A DNA stretch of 64,000 nucleotides from Streptococcus sp. 29896 (GCF_032594915.1 NZ_CP118733.1:124001-188000), one strand, 5' to 3'; positions 19,621 through 28,237 are shown, counted from the stretch's first letter. Notes: generated from the letters alone by a model not told the origin. Program-made: numbers and translations.

Positions 19621-20617
19621 ATTGATTTTGGCGATTGAGACCTCCTGTGACGAGACCTCGGTGGCTGTTTTGCGAAATGAGGCGGAGCTTTTGTCCAATG
19701 TCATTGCCAGCCAGATTGCCAGCCACCAGCGGTTTGGTGGGGTGGTGCCCGAGGTGGCTAGCCGTCACCATGTGGAAGTGATTACGGCCTGTATCGAGGA
19801 GGCTTTGCTGGAGGCGGAGGTGACGGCAGAGGACTTGACGGCTGTGGCTGTGACCTATGGGCCTGGCTTGGTCGGTGCCTTGCTGGTCGGGATTTCGGCT
19901 GCAAAGGCCTTTGCCTGGGCCAATGGTCTGCCGCTCATTCCTGTCAACCACATGGCAGGGCATTTAATGGCGGCACGGGTGGTTAAGGAATTGGAATTTC
20001 CCCTCTTGGCCCTCTTGGTCAGCGGTGGACACACGGAATTGGTCTATGTGTCGGAGGCGGGCGACTACAAGATTGTCGGTGAAACGCGAGATGATGCGGT
20101 CGGCGAAGCCTACGATAAGGTGGGGCGGGTCATGGGACTGCCCTATCCAGCTGGTCGTGTCATCGATGAGTTGGCACATGAGGGGCAGGATATCTATGAT
20201 TTCCCTCGCGCTATGATAAAAGAGGATAATCTGGAATTTTCTTTCTCAGGTTTGAAATCCGCCTTTATCAACCTCTACCACAATGCCCAGCAGAAAGGGG
20301 AAACCTTGTCCAATGCGGACCTGTCAGCCTCTTTCCAAGCCTGTGTTATGGACATTCTCATGGCTAAGACCAAGAAGGCCTTGGAGCAATACCCTGTTAA
20401 AACCTTGGTCGTAGCGGGCGGTGTAGCAGCCAATCAGGGCTTGCGAGAGCGGTTGGCAGCTGAAATCACCGATGTGGAGGTTATCATTCCCCCGCTTCGC
20501 CTCTGCGGTGACAATGCTGGTATGATTGCCTTGGCAGCCGTTAGTGAATACAACAAAGAAAACTTTGCTGGTTGGGATTTGAATGCCAAACCAAGTCTAG
20601 CTTTTGAAAATTTGTAA
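19610..20617 (+). CDS. tsaD: tRNA N6-adenosine threonylcarbamoyltransferase TsaD
   Basis: 335 residues. The catalytic subunit that transfers threonylcarbamoyl from its AMP adduct to A37 of tRNA. It begins [17 protein letters not shown], carries the metal-binding HMAGH (His114 and His118), the GGHTELV loop and the C-terminal [13 protein letters not shown] and CGDNAGMIA nucleotide-binding segments. It is translationally coupled to rimI. A 520-bp hairpin-rich intergenic region follows. Confidence 0.97.
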   Translation: MKDRLILAIETSCDETSVAVLRNEAELLSNVIASQIASHQRFGGVVPEVASRHHVEVITACIEEALLEAEVTAEDLTAVAVTYGPGLVGALLVGISAAKAFAWANGLPLIPVNHMAGHLMAARVVKELEFPLLALLVSGGHTELVYVSEAGDYKIVGETRDDAVGEAYDKVGRVMGLPYPAGRVIDELAHEGQDIYDFPRAMIKEDNLEFSFSGLKSAFINLYHNAQQKGETLSNADLSASFQACVMDILMAKTKKALEQYPVKTLVVAGGVAANQGLRERLAAEITDVEVIIPPLRLCGDNAGMIALAAVSEYNKENFAGWDLNAKPSLAFENL

Positions 20618-20639
20618 GAAGGGGGAGTGGGAAAGAACT

Positions 20640-20939
20640 CGACCAGTCTAAAAAGAGTTCGTCAACAAGTCTTTATTTCTAGTTGTTGAGCTGAAACAGT
20701 CTATCCCCAGACTGTTTCACTCCCACCCCCGCACAGCTCCAACAGTCAGAGTAGTGACTGTTGGAGGTTGGAAATGAAGCGAACTCTGTTCGCATCAGTC
20801 GTAGAGGTCAGATTTGGAGTGTGAGACACGAATTGCTGAGATTTGCTTTGCAAATCTTATCTCCAACCTTTAACAGTCCACTGGACTGTTAAAGCCAATC
20901 AACCACTGCGCTGAGATGTTGACACGAACACTGAGAAGC
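20640..20939. repeat. Cluster of intergenic inverted repeats
   Basis: There is no convincing gene here. Perfect hairpins include GAAACAGTCT/AGACTGTTTC (20693-20718), CTCCAACAGTC/GACTGTTGGAG (20737-20766), and TTTAACAGT/ACTGTTAAA around the core TCCACTGGA (about 20869-20894). The first has the same arms as the 53-bp repeat unit near 30.7 kb. The motif GAGGTTGGAAATGAAGCGAA (20764-20783) echoes the intergenic DNA after pgk. Confidence 0.7.
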
Positions 20940-20970
20940 GAGGCTGGACTGTCTGTCCAGCCTCTTTTTC
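20940..20970 (+). terminator. Strong terminator before azlC
   Basis: GAGGCTGGAC and GTCCAGCCTC form a perfect 10-bp stem with a 5-nt loop, followed by TTTTT. Confidence 0.93.
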
Positions 20971-20972
20971 TA

Positions 20973-21001
20973 TTGACGGAGGGGGGCTGGTCCTCTATAC
21001 T
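20973..21001 (+). promoter_or_regulatory. azlCD promoter
   Basis: TTGACG (20973-20978), a 17-bp spacer and TATACT (20996-21001). The predicted transcript starts at about 21008, at the left end of the palindromic leader element. Confidence 0.85.
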
Positions 21002-21010
21002 AGAATGATA

Positions 21011-21116
21011 TATAGTCATTTGAATTAGCTTTGATACATCGTCACTTTCGGCTTGCCGTACTCTAGTACAGCCTGCACCTCAGTTCCTTGTCTGAAAGCT
21101 AATTCATTCGACTATA
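21011..21116 (+). repeat. 106-bp palindromic element in the azlC leader
   Basis: The ends pair as TATAGTC/GACTATA and TGAATTAGCTTT/AAAGCTAATTCA (12-bp perfect), enclosing about 60 bases with smaller hairpins. It lies wholly within the predicted 5' UTR of azlC. It could be a MITE-like mobile repeat or a structured leader RNA; sequence alone does not decide. Confidence 0.65.
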
Positions 21117-21139
21117 ACTTGCTATTCAAAGGAGAGAAG

Positions 21140-21841
21140 ATGAAAGAAGTGGACTTTCGTGAGGGTTTGCGGGATGCTATTCCCACAGCTCTGGGCTATG
21201 CCAGTATCGGTCTAGCCTGTGGAGTGGTATCGGTCAATTCAGGCATTTCTGCGGTGGAGATGGCTTTGATGAGCCTCTTGGTCTATGCAGGGAGTGCCCA
21301 ATTTGTCATGTGTGCCATGATTTTGGCAGGTGCCCCCTTGTTGTCGATTGCGGTGACGGTTTTCTTTGTCAACCTGAGGAATTTTCTCATGTGCCTGCAT
21401 ACGACGACCATTTTTCAGGGGAATAGGCTGGGCTCCAACATCTTGATTGGCTCATTTTTAACAGATGAATCCTATGCGGTTCTCTTGCGGAAACACATTG
21501 AGGAAAAGCAGATTGCCCCTAGCTGGATGTACGGCAACAACTTTGCTGGCTATGCTTCTTGGGTTATCTTTACCACTCTGGGCAATCTCATCGGAGGTTT
21601 GATTCCAAATCCCGAGCAGTTTGGCTTGGATTTTGCCTTGGTTGCCATGTTTGTCGGCATTTTCTCAGGTCAGTTGGAGGCTATGGCTCGGACTGTTCCT
21701 TTGAAAAAAATCGGCTTGATTTTGCTGGCGGTTGGTCTAGCCTATGTCGGTCTGTCTGTGCTAGTGTCGTCTTATGTGGCGGTACTTCTGGCGACGCTTT
21801 TGGGTTGTTTTGTGGGGGTGATGATTGATGATAAAAACTAG
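21140..21841 (+). CDS. azlC: AzlC branched-chain amino acid exporter subunit
   Basis: 233 residues of a polytopic membrane protein. REGLRDAIPTALGYASIGLACG and the helix-loop LLVYAGSAQFVM are diagnostic of AzlC, the large subunit of the AzlCD branched-chain amino acid exporter. The ATG at 21140 follows GGAGAG; earlier in-frame codons fall inside the leader palindrome and are rejected. It overlaps azlD by 14 bases. Confidence 0.93.
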   Translation: MKEVDFREGLRDAIPTALGYASIGLACGVVSVNSGISAVEMALMSLLVYAGSAQFVMCAMILAGAPLLSIAVTVFFVNLRNFLMCLHTTTIFQGNRLGSNILIGSFLTDESYAVLLRKHIEEKQIAPSWMYGNNFAGYASWVIFTTLGNLIGGLIPNPEQFGLDFALVAMFVGIFSGQLEAMARTVPLKKIGLILLAVGLAYVGLSVLVSSYVAVLLATLLGCFVGVMIDDKN

Positions 21842-22151
21842 TATTCTACTGATTATTCTGGCGGCGGCCCTGGTGACCTGGGTGCCACGCGTCCTACCTT
21901 TTGTACTGACGCAGAACAAATCCCTGCCTCCAAAGTTGGTGAAATTTCTCAGCTTTCTACCCATCACCATTATCTTTGCTCTGACCCTGTCTAGCATCAT
22001 GGACGAAAAGGTGGGCTCCCTTCCCAGCCTTCTTCCCGTCGAAAGTTTGGCCCTCATTCCGACCTTTTTGGTGGTCCTGAGGACCAAAAATATCCTCCTC
22101 GCAGTAGTGGTTGGTGTCTTGACGACAGCTGCTCTCCGCTTGATTTTCTAG
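21828..22151 (+). CDS. azlD: AzlD branched-chain amino acid exporter subunit
   Basis: 107 residues with about four hydrophobic helices. The motif TWVPRVLPF near the N terminus is characteristic of AzlD, the small partner of AzlC. The ATG at 21828 is preferred to the TTG three bases earlier; GGGGGTG lies upstream. It ends 9 bases before the YeiH gene, so all three may be one operon. Confidence 0.93.
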   Translation: MIKTSILLIILAAALVTWVPRVLPFVLTQNKSLPPKLVKFLSFLPITIIFALTLSSIMDEKVGSLPSLLPVESLALIPTFLVVLRTKNILLAVVVGVLTTAALRLIF

Positions 22152-22160
22152 GAGGGGCTT

Positions 22161-23183
22161 ATGGTTAAGGAAAATGCCAGAGGTATCGGATTGTGTCTGG
22201 TCTTAGCTGCAATCAGCCAGTGCTTAGGAAGTTGGGTTTCACTAGTTGGTGGGCCTGTTTTTGCCCTTCTAATCGGGATGAGCTTGCATTCTTACATTTC
22301 AAGGAAGAATGCCTTTCAGTCAGGTTTGACCTTTACCTCTAAGAAGATTTTGCAGTATGCTGTGATTTGTTTGGGATTTGGTTTGAATCTATCTGCGGTC
22401 CTTGCAGTCGGTCGCCAATCTCTACCAATTATTCTGTCAACAATTAGTTTTGCCTTGTTTTTGGCATTTCTGATGTGGAAAATCTTGCCCATTTCATCTC
22501 ATCTGGCGACCTTGATTGGTGTAGGGACCTCTATCTGTGGCGGCTCTGCTATTGCGGCGACGGCTCCCATTATTCAGGCAGATGATGAAGATGTGGCACA
22601 GGCTATCTCGGTCATCTTTCTCTTTAATGTCTTGGCGGCCCTGGTCTTTCCAACTTTGGCGACCTGGCTTGGTTTTTCGACCGATTCGGGTCAAGCCTTT
22701 GGGCTCTTCGCCGGAACAGCGGTCAATGACACCTCGTCGGTCACAGCGACAGCAGCCACCTGGGATAGCCTTTACGGCCTGGGCAGTCAGACCTTGGACA
22801 CGGCTGTGACAGTCAAGTTGACACGAACTCTGGCTATTATTCCCATTACGACGGTGTTGGCGATATGGCAGGCTCGAGGGAAGGGAGTTCAGGCAGACAA
22901 AAGTACGCTCTTGGCAGGTTTTCCAACCTTTATCCTCTATTTTATCCTAGCCAGTTTGGTGACAAGTCTTGCAGGTCACTTTGGATTGGGTGCGGCGGTT
23001 TTTACTCCGCTCAAAACCCTATCTAAGTTTCTTATTTGCATGGCCATGACAGCCATTGGCTTGCGGACCAATGTATTTGCTTTGGTGAAAAATGGCAGAG
23101 CTGCTCTTTTTGTCGGACTAGTTTGTTGGCTAGGTGTGACCCTGCTGACATTGGTTTGGCAGGCAATCTTGGGAATTTGGTAA
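22161..23183 (+). CDS. YeiH/UPF0324-family putative transporter
   Basis: 340 residues with about ten hydrophobic segments. Conserved family features are AICLGFGLNLS, the glycine-rich GVGTSICGGSAIAATAPII, and GLFAGTAVNDTSSVTATA. The family is called a putative sulfate exporter, but function is poorly established. The start follows GGAGGGG. It is the last gene after azlCD, and its terminator has been split by an IS element. Confidence 0.88.
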   Translation: MVKENARGIGLCLVLAAISQCLGSWVSLVGGPVFALLIGMSLHSYISRKNAFQSGLTFTSKKILQYAVICLGFGLNLSAVLAVGRQSLPIILSTISFALFLAFLMWKILPISSHLATLIGVGTSICGGSAIAATAPIIQADDEDVAQAISVIFLFNVLAALVFPTLATWLGFSTDSGQAFGLFAGTAVNDTSSVTATAATWDSLYGLGSQTLDTAVTVKLTRTLAIIPITTVLAIWQARGKGVQADKSTLLAGFPTFILYFILASLVTSLAGHFGLGAAVFTPLKTLSKFLICMAMTAIGLRTNVFALVKNGRAALFVGLVCWLGVTLLTLVWQAILGIW

Positions 23184-23190
23184 AAAATAG

Positions 23191-23205
23191 AAAAATCCTA
23201 GTTGG
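23191..23205. terminator. Left half of a terminator split by IS copy A
   Basis: AAAAATCCTAGT (23191-23202) is followed by the TGG target duplication. The matching arm ACTAGGATTTTT lies at 24650-24661, on the other side of the element. Joined, they form a perfect 12-bp stem with a TGGT loop and flanking A and T tracts, a bidirectional terminator between the convergent YeiH and GNAT genes. Confidence 0.9.
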
Positions 23206-23261
23206 TGAACCGCACCCCAAAAGTTAGAATGAAAAAATCTAACTTATGGGGTGCTATTTTT

Positions 23262-23798
23262 ATGAAATTAAGTTATGAAGACAAAGTCCAAATTTATGAG
23301 TTACGTCAAAATGGTAACTCCCTCAATTCCTTGTCAAAACAGTTCGGTATTGCTCAATCTGGTATTAAATATATGATTCGATTGATTGAGAGATATGGCT
23401 TAAGTATTGTTAAAAAAGAGAACAATAACTACTATTCCCCAGAATTAAAGCAAGAAATGATTGACAAAGTACTTCTTAATAAGCAGTCAGCTCTCTCCGT
23501 CTCACTTGATTATGCCTTGCCAAATCGTGGAACCCTTTCAAACTGGATAGCACAATACAAGAAAAACGGGTATACTATTGTTGAGAAAACAAGAGGGAGG
23601 CCACCAAAAATGGGGCGTAAATCAAAGAAAACCTGGGAAGAGATGACGGAGTTGGAGAGACTTCAGGAGGAAAATGAACGCTTACGCACTGAGGTAGCTT
23701 ACCTAAAAAAGTTGAGGGAGCTTCGTTTAAGGGACGAAGCCAGAGAGCAAGAAAGACTCAAACAGTTAGAGAGATGGTCGAAGAAGGATTCCGACTAG
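23262..23798 (+). CDS. IS3-family OrfA, copy A
   Basis: 178 residues starting [18 protein letters not shown]. Two helix-turn-helix regions (about residues 1-55 and 60-115) recognise the ends, and a C-terminal leucine zipper ([19 protein letters not shown]) supports multimerisation. The slippery heptamer AAAAAAG (23705-23711) is in the correct phase for a -1 frameshift, and the -1 frame is open into orfB, so an OrfAB fusion is the likely transposase. Confidence 0.93.
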   Translation: MKLSYEDKVQIYELRQNGNSLNSLSKQFGIAQSGIKYMIRLIERYGLSIVKKENNNYYSPELKQEMIDKVLLNKQSALSVSLDYALPNRGTLSNWIAQYKKNGYTIVEKTRGRPPKMGRKSKKTWEEMTELERLQEENERLRTEVAYLKKLRELRLRDEAREQERLKQLERWSKKDSD

Positions 23799-24613
23799 AC
23801 ATCCTTCTGACTATTTCCCAATTAGTTCCTTCTACCTATTACTATCACGTCAAACAAATGGACAAACCGGATAAAGACAAGGACTTAAAAGTTGAAATTC
23901 AAGCTATTTATGATGAACATAAGGGAAACTATGGTTACCGTCGCATTCACCTTGAGTTAAGAAATCGTGGATTTTCTATCAATCATAAGAAAGTACAACG
24001 GCTGATGAAAGAACTAGGCTTATCAGCTCGTATTCGCCGATGTAAGAAATACAAGTCTTACAAGGGGGATGTGGGCAAGAAAGCTCCTAATCTCATTGAG
24101 AGAGCCTTTGAAGGGACTAAGCCTTTTGAGAAGTGCTATACAGATGTGACGGAGTTCGCTCTGCCAAATTGTTCTGAAAAACTCTATCTGTCACCTGTTC
24201 TGGATGGCTATAATAGCGAAATTATTGATTTTACCTTGTCCCGCTCACCTAATCTCATGCAAGTTAAGTCCATGCTTGAGAAGGCCTTTCCTGAGGAAAC
24301 TTACCCAAATACCATTCTCCATAGTGACCAAGGTTGGCAATACCAACACGAAGCCTACCATCATTTTCTTGACAGTAAAGTTATACGTCCTTCCATGTCT
24401 CGCAAGGGAACTAGCACGGATAATGGTATGATGGAGTCCTTCTTTGGCATATTGAAAACAGAAATGTTTTACGGATTTGAGAAGACTTTCAAGTCTCTCG
24501 ATCAACTAGAGCAAGCTATCACTGATTATATTTTTTACTACAACAATAAACGCATTAAAGCAAAACTAAAAGGACTTAGTCCTGTTCAGTACAGAACTAA
24601 ATCCTTTCACTAA
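23774..24613 (+). CDS. IS3-family OrfB, DDE transposase, copy A
   Basis: 279 residues. The integrase-fold core has the DDE triad: Asp in CYTDVTEF, Asp in LHSDQGWQY, and Glu in NGMMESFFG. An N-terminal HTH_21-like segment ([16 protein letters not shown]) precedes it. It is intact and in the -1 frame relative to orfA, so it is probably expressed mostly by frameshifting. Confidence 0.94.
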   Translation: MVEEGFRLDILLTISQLVPSTYYYHVKQMDKPDKDKDLKVEIQAIYDEHKGNYGYRRIHLELRNRGFSINHKKVQRLMKELGLSARIRRCKKYKSYKGDVGKKAPNLIERAFEGTKPFEKCYTDVTEFALPNCSEKLYLSPVLDGYNSEIIDFTLSRSPNLMQVKSMLEKAFPEETYPNTILHSDQGWQYQHEAYHHFLDSKVIRPSMSRKGTSTDNGMMESFFGILKTEMFYGFEKTFKSLDQLEQAITDYIFYYNNKRIKAKLKGLSPVQYRTKSFH

Positions 24614-24690
24614 TATTTTTTATCTAACTTTTTGGGGTCAGTACATGGTACTAGGATTTTTTGTCTGCTTGATCTTGTTCTTTTAAGTTA

Positions 24691-25149
24691 TTAGAAATAT
24701 TGTTCAAAAGCAATGTCTGCACGTTCATAAGGGAATTTGTTTTTGTCAACTGGAATTTCGATAAAACCAAATTTTCTATACAGATGGATGGCGGACACAC
24801 ATTTTCGATTCGAAACGATAATCACTTTTTGAATCTGTTTCTCCTTAATAAAATCCATGCAAGCTTGCAAACAAGCCTTGCCAGCCCCTTGACCAGCAAA
24901 TTCTTTTTTGGCAGCAAATTTTTCAATTTCCCACTCACCGGATGGGAGTGGTGCAACCATACAAGATGCCATAATCTCGCCTTCATCATTGATGGCGAAG
25001 AAAATCTCCCCACCATTTGCAAGACGCTCTTCAATGCTTCCTAGGACCATACGATCTTCATCTTCTACTTGAAACATTTCTTCTATCCAGGCGAGGTTCA
25101 TAGCAATAAATGCTTCCTTGTATTCAGGTTTATAGGTTTCAATGTTCAT
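24691..25149 (-). CDS. GNAT-family N-acetyltransferase next to marR
   Basis: 152 residues. KFAAKKEFAGQGAGKACLQACMDF is the acetyl-CoA motif (here with Gln at the Arg/Gln position), and NRKCVSAIHLYRKFGF is the typical C-terminal segment. The substrate is unknown. It overlaps the marR gene by 11 bases, so the two are co-transcribed, and GGAGAAG precedes its ATG. A MarR-acetyltransferase pair suggests a small-molecule stress or detoxification module, which is inference. Confidence 0.85.
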   Translation of the reverse strand: MNIETYKPEYKEAFIAMNLAWIEEMFQVEDEDRMVLGSIEERLANGGEIFFAINDEGEIMASCMVAPLPSGEWEIEKFAAKKEFAGQGAGKACLQACMDFIKEKQIQKVIIVSNRKCVSAIHLYRKFGFIEIPVDKNKFPYERADIAFEQYF

Positions 25150-25582
25150 TTTTCTTCTCCATTTCTTTTATGAGGGGGATAAGTGTTTCAATTGCTTCTT
25201 GAAATTCGGAACGTTGTTGAGGGGTCAAATGGCTCAATTGTTCAGTAATTTGCTGATTTGCTTTGTTGATATATGACTCAACAGCAGCTAGTCCTATTTT
25301 CGTCAGAAATAGACTGTGTTGACGTCCATCGATTTGGCTTATTTTTTTAATGATGTAGTCTGATGTTTGAAACTGTTTGAGAATTTTACTGATGTAGCCT
25401 TTGTCCAATTGGAGAGAATGGCTAATGAAAGAGGCAGTACAGCCTGAGTTCTCATAGATTTCAAATAATATCCGAACTTCAGTAAGATTGTAGCGTTCCC
25501 CTAGGTATTTGTTTCCAAGCAAATGAAAAACAGGCAGGTAAGAGCGGTTAAACTGTCGTAGTTGTATAATTAAATTTTCCAA
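25139..25582 (-). CDS. MarR-family transcriptional regulator
   Basis: 147 residues. The start is a TTG, six bases after GAGG; there is no better ATG. The winged HTH (about residues 35-100) includes CTASFISHSLQLDKGYISKILKQF and a beta-wing with DGRQHSLFLT, both typical of MarR. Two 19-bp operators flank its promoter, so autorepression is likely. The ligand is unknown. It is the first gene of the marR-GNAT operon. Confidence 0.9.
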   Translation of the reverse strand: MENLIIQLRQFNRSYLPVFHLLGNKYLGERYNLTEVRILFEIYENSGCTASFISHSLQLDKGYISKILKQFQTSDYIIKKISQIDGRQHSLFLTKIGLAAVESYINKANQQITEQLSHLTPQQRSEFQEAIETLIPLIKEMEKKNEH

Positions 25583-25599
25583 TAGACACCTCTGGCATT

Positions 25600-25660
25600 T
25601 AGTTGCTAAATGAAACTAATTTTTTAACAGTATATCAAAAATAGTTGTTTCTAGCAACTA
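25600..25660 (-). promoter_or_regulatory. marR promoter with two 19-bp operators
   Basis: On the minus strand TTGCTA (25652-25657), a 17-bp spacer and TATACT (25629-25634) form the promoter. Two near-identical sites lie at 25600-25618 (TAGTTGCTAAATGAAACTA) and 25642-25660, whose complement reads TAGTTGCTAGAAACAACTA. One overlaps the -35 and the other lies just after the predicted start; their centres are 42 bp apart, four helical turns. Confidence 0.85.
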
Positions 25661-25736
25661 TCTTTGGGAGTTTTTATTGTATACCATTTTTTATCAGATA
25701 CAGATTGACTTATTTTATCTGGCCTTGTTCTTTCGC

Positions 25737-25841
25737 TATACGGAAGATATTGCCATATTTATTGACCTTGGTTTCAAGGCTTTTTGTACCTCGATTGCTT
25801 GGTCACGGATTTTTCCAACAGGCTTCGAGACAGAGCCAAAG
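25737..25841 (+). pseudogene. Remnant of a GH1 6-phospho-beta-glucosidase
   Basis: About 35 codons on the plus strand read RYTEDIAIFIDLGFKAF followed by CTSIAWSRIFPTGFETEP. This matches the conserved GH1 segment 'RYxEDIxLxxxMGFKxFRxSIAWxRIFP' of phospho-beta-glucosidases. No start, active-site Glu or remaining two-thirds of the enzyme is present. It is a decayed fragment between marR and the ABC transporter genes, suggesting a lost beta-glucoside locus. Confidence 0.75.
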
Positions 25842-25845
25842 AAAA

Positions 25846-25878
25846 CTGCCTCCCGTTATGGGAAGGCAGTTTTTATGC
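25846..25878. terminator. Bidirectional terminator at the end of the ABC operon
   Basis: AAAACTGCCT and AGGCAGTTTT enclose a short inner CCC/GGG stem. A and T tracts on both sides allow termination from either direction. The stem overlaps the stop codon region of the ABC permease gene. Confidence 0.85.
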
Positions 25879-27495
25879 TTTCAATCTAAAAGTCCGCGGA
25901 GCTTTTTTCAGCAAAATCCAGTAACCTATGCTGACATAGGCAATCATAGCCAGGGAAATGAGTAGGATGTACAAGTGACTGCCTAGGTCCAGCTGGGTGT
26001 TGAGGTAGGCCACCCAGTAGAGAGCACCACTGAGGAATTTATAGACTGGGTTGACAACCTCCATATCCTTTGTAAAGGGCTGGAGGATGTAGTAGATAAA
26101 AAGGTCGTGGAAGGAAAAGAGAGCTGTCAAACTCAGCAGAAGTAGGGCGGTCAGAAGAATGGTTTCCCAGCTGAGAGCAAACCGCCACAGGATCAGGATT
26201 ACCAAAAAGAGGCTGGTCGCAAAGATGAGATTGAGTTTGCAGGTTTGCAGAAATCGGTAGTTAAAACCAGCGATAATGGTCTTAGCCTCACGATAAAAAG
26301 GATAGTGAAGCATGGAAATATCGCAGTTAACAAAGACCATCTGAGCCACCACTTTGCCTGACGAAGCTACATACATAATCATGAAGGAAAGCGGTAAGAA
26401 TTGGAGCAAGTAGTCTTCCGCAAAGGTAAACGGCTCTAGAAAGTAACGAATCCCCTCCAGGGCTGCCAAAATGACTACTAGTGCCAAGACCCAGTTCTGT
26501 ACCTTCTTATAGAGGACCTTTTTGTAGCGGTCAAATAGCAGAGCGTTTAGGTAGGTCATGCCAGACAGGTGGGACAGGTCTTTTCCTGTTTCCGCATTGA
26601 GTTTTGCCTGCATCTGCAACCCTTGTCGGGTGTATTCATTTCCCTTGGTCATCTCAAAGATTTTTTGATCCAGCTGCATGGACTGGTCCATACAGTATTG
26701 AAGATAGTTTAGGTGGTTGGTTTGGCCTTGGATATACCGAAAACCCAGCCAGGTCAAGATCAGTTGGCTGATAAAAATCGGAATCAAGAGGCTGGTTGAG
26801 AGGCTATCTCGGAAGAGAATCAACAAGAAAAAACTACCGAAGCCGATTGCGATTGAAGCCCAGACTGGCCAGGAATGTTGTTTGAAATAGATTTTTCGAT
26901 TGAAGAGAAGGCGATTGAGTGCCTGTCCACTAAAATGACCACTAGGGACAATCAGTAAGCCGACTGGTAAATAGAGGAGGTTTTTGGTGAGCACACAATA
27001 AACCAACAAGGCTGGAAGGTAGTAAAGACTAGTCAAGATGGGCTCAACAAAGAGTTGGCTTTGGATAAACTGGGCATGTGACAGCCTAAACTGCTGCATG
27101 AACTCCCTATCAGACTTGTTTATGAAGGGTTGGAAGCTCTGGCTGAAGCGATTGATAAAACCGACGGAGAGGCAAAGGAGCAGAAAACCCAAAAGCCAGG
27201 TGTCGGGATGGATATGGACCAAAGATGGTTCGCCGGTCAACAGGAGGTTCAACCAAAAGCAGGCGAAAATAAAATGAAGCAGGATCCAGAAACCTTTTAT
27301 GAGAAAACGGCTTGGTAGGGAAAAAATCCGTAGGAAGAGAAAGAGGATAGTTTTAAAGTTGTAAGACTTATATACTGTCTCAGGAAGGATAGATCCTAGG
27401 CCAGGTATTTTGCGGATAAAATAAAACAGGCCATTGATATTGCGGTATAGTTTGAATTTCTCCTGGTTCCAATAGTAGCGTAGTAGTGTATCCAT
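25873..27495 (-). CDS. ABC transporter permease, large ABC-2-like
   Basis: 540 residues with roughly ten to twelve hydrophobic helices distributed across the length and no extracellular domain of note. The N-terminal KFKLYRNINGLFYFIRKIPGLG resembles Firmicute exporter permeases encoded next to a lone ATPase. It lies 9 bases after the ATPase gene, so they form one transporter. The substrate cannot be inferred. Confidence 0.78.
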   Translation of the reverse strand: MDTLLRYYWNQEKFKLYRNINGLFYFIRKIPGLGSILPETVYKSYNFKTILFLFLRIFSLPSRFLIKGFWILLHFIFACFWLNLLLTGEPSLVHIHPDTWLLGFLLLCLSVGFINRFSQSFQPFINKSDREFMQQFRLSHAQFIQSQLFVEPILTSLYYLPALLVYCVLTKNLLYLPVGLLIVPSGHFSGQALNRLLFNRKIYFKQHSWPVWASIAIGFGSFFLLILFRDSLSTSLLIPIFISQLILTWLGFRYIQGQTNHLNYLQYCMDQSMQLDQKIFEMTKGNEYTRQGLQMQAKLNAETGKDLSHLSGMTYLNALLFDRYKKVLYKKVQNWVLALVVILAALEGIRYFLEPFTFAEDYLLQFLPLSFMIMYVASSGKVVAQMVFVNCDISMLHYPFYREAKTIIAGFNYRFLQTCKLNLIFATSLFLVILILWRFALSWETILLTALLLLSLTALFSFHDLFIYYILQPFTKDMEVVNPVYKFLSGALYWVAYLNTQLDLGSHLYILLISLAMIAYVSIGYWILLKKAPRTFRLKA

Positions 27496-27504
27496 AAGCT
27501 CCTC

Positions 27505-28209
27505 CTAATCTACTGTCAGCAAGGCGACTACTTCCTGTTCAAAGTCAGGGTCGTGGAGTTTGTCGCTTGGAACTGCCTGCAATTCTTGGTGATGGAGCAA
27601 AACAATCTCGTCACAGAGATCCTGAGCCAGTTGTAAGATATGGGTGGAAAATATAATGACGGAATCCTTCTTAGCCTCCCGAATTAGCTGCTTAAACTCG
27701 TGGGCAGCCACAGGGTCAAATGAAGTCAGGGGCTCATCCAAGAGAAGGACAGGTGGCTGGACAATCAAAGACAGAAGTAACTGGACCTTGTTCTGCATAC
27801 CGTGGGAAAAATCCTTGAGCAGACGGTGCTGGTCTTCTTCTCCGATGCCGACCAAGTTTAGCCATTCTTCTGGACTGCGAGGAGATTTGAGTTTATCCTT
27901 GTGAATGTCCATATAGAAACGGACAAACTCATAGGCCGTCATAAAAGCAGGTAATTGTGGATAGGTCTGGGTAAAACCGATGTCCATATTATCGTAGTCA
28001 AATGTTTCTTCGCCTTTTACAAACTGAATCGAGCCACTATCCAAGGTCAGATTACGGGCAATGCAGTTAAACAAGGTTGTCTTACCAGCCCCGTTGCGTC
28101 CTAGCAAGCCGTAAATCTTGCCTTGTTCAAATTGAAAACTGGCATCCTCTAGAATAATCTTGTGATCAAATTTTTTAGAAATAGAAGAAAGTTTCAGTTG
28201 CATAGCCAA
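27505..28209 (-). CDS. ABC transporter ATP-binding protein
   Basis: 234 residues, a single ABC domain. The Walker A is GLLGRNGAGKTT, the signature is the degenerate FSHGMQNKVQL, and Walker B is PVLLLDEPLTSFD with an H-loop in FSTHIL. The start follows AAGGAG. It is the first gene of the operon with the permease. The lone ATPase and lack of a binding protein point to an exporter. Confidence 0.93.
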   Translation of the reverse strand: MAMQLKLSSISKKFDHKIILEDASFQFEQGKIYGLLGRNGAGKTTLFNCIARNLTLDSGSIQFVKGEETFDYDNMDIGFTQTYPQLPAFMTAYEFVRFYMDIHKDKLKSPRSPEEWLNLVGIGEEDQHRLLKDFSHGMQNKVQLLLSLIVQPPVLLLDEPLTSFDPVAAHEFKQLIREAKKDSVIIFSTHILQLAQDLCDEIVLLHHQELQAVPSDKLHDPDFEQEVVALLTVD

Positions 28210-28237
28210 TCTCCTTTTGTTATATTGTTATAAATAT

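Larger units (their letters stand above)
23206..24645 (+). mobile_element. IS3-family (IS150-like) element, copy A
   Basis: 1440 bp with imperfect 23-bp terminal inverted repeats starting TG and ending CA. The left end begins TGAACCGCACCCC and the right end, read inverted, TGTACTGACCCC. A 3-bp duplication TGG flanks it. It carries overlapping orfA and orfB. The left end holds a hairpin (GCACCCC/GGGGTGC and GTTAGA/TCTAAC) followed by T residues, upstream of orfA. It is related to, but clearly diverged from, copies B and C. Confidence 0.93.
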
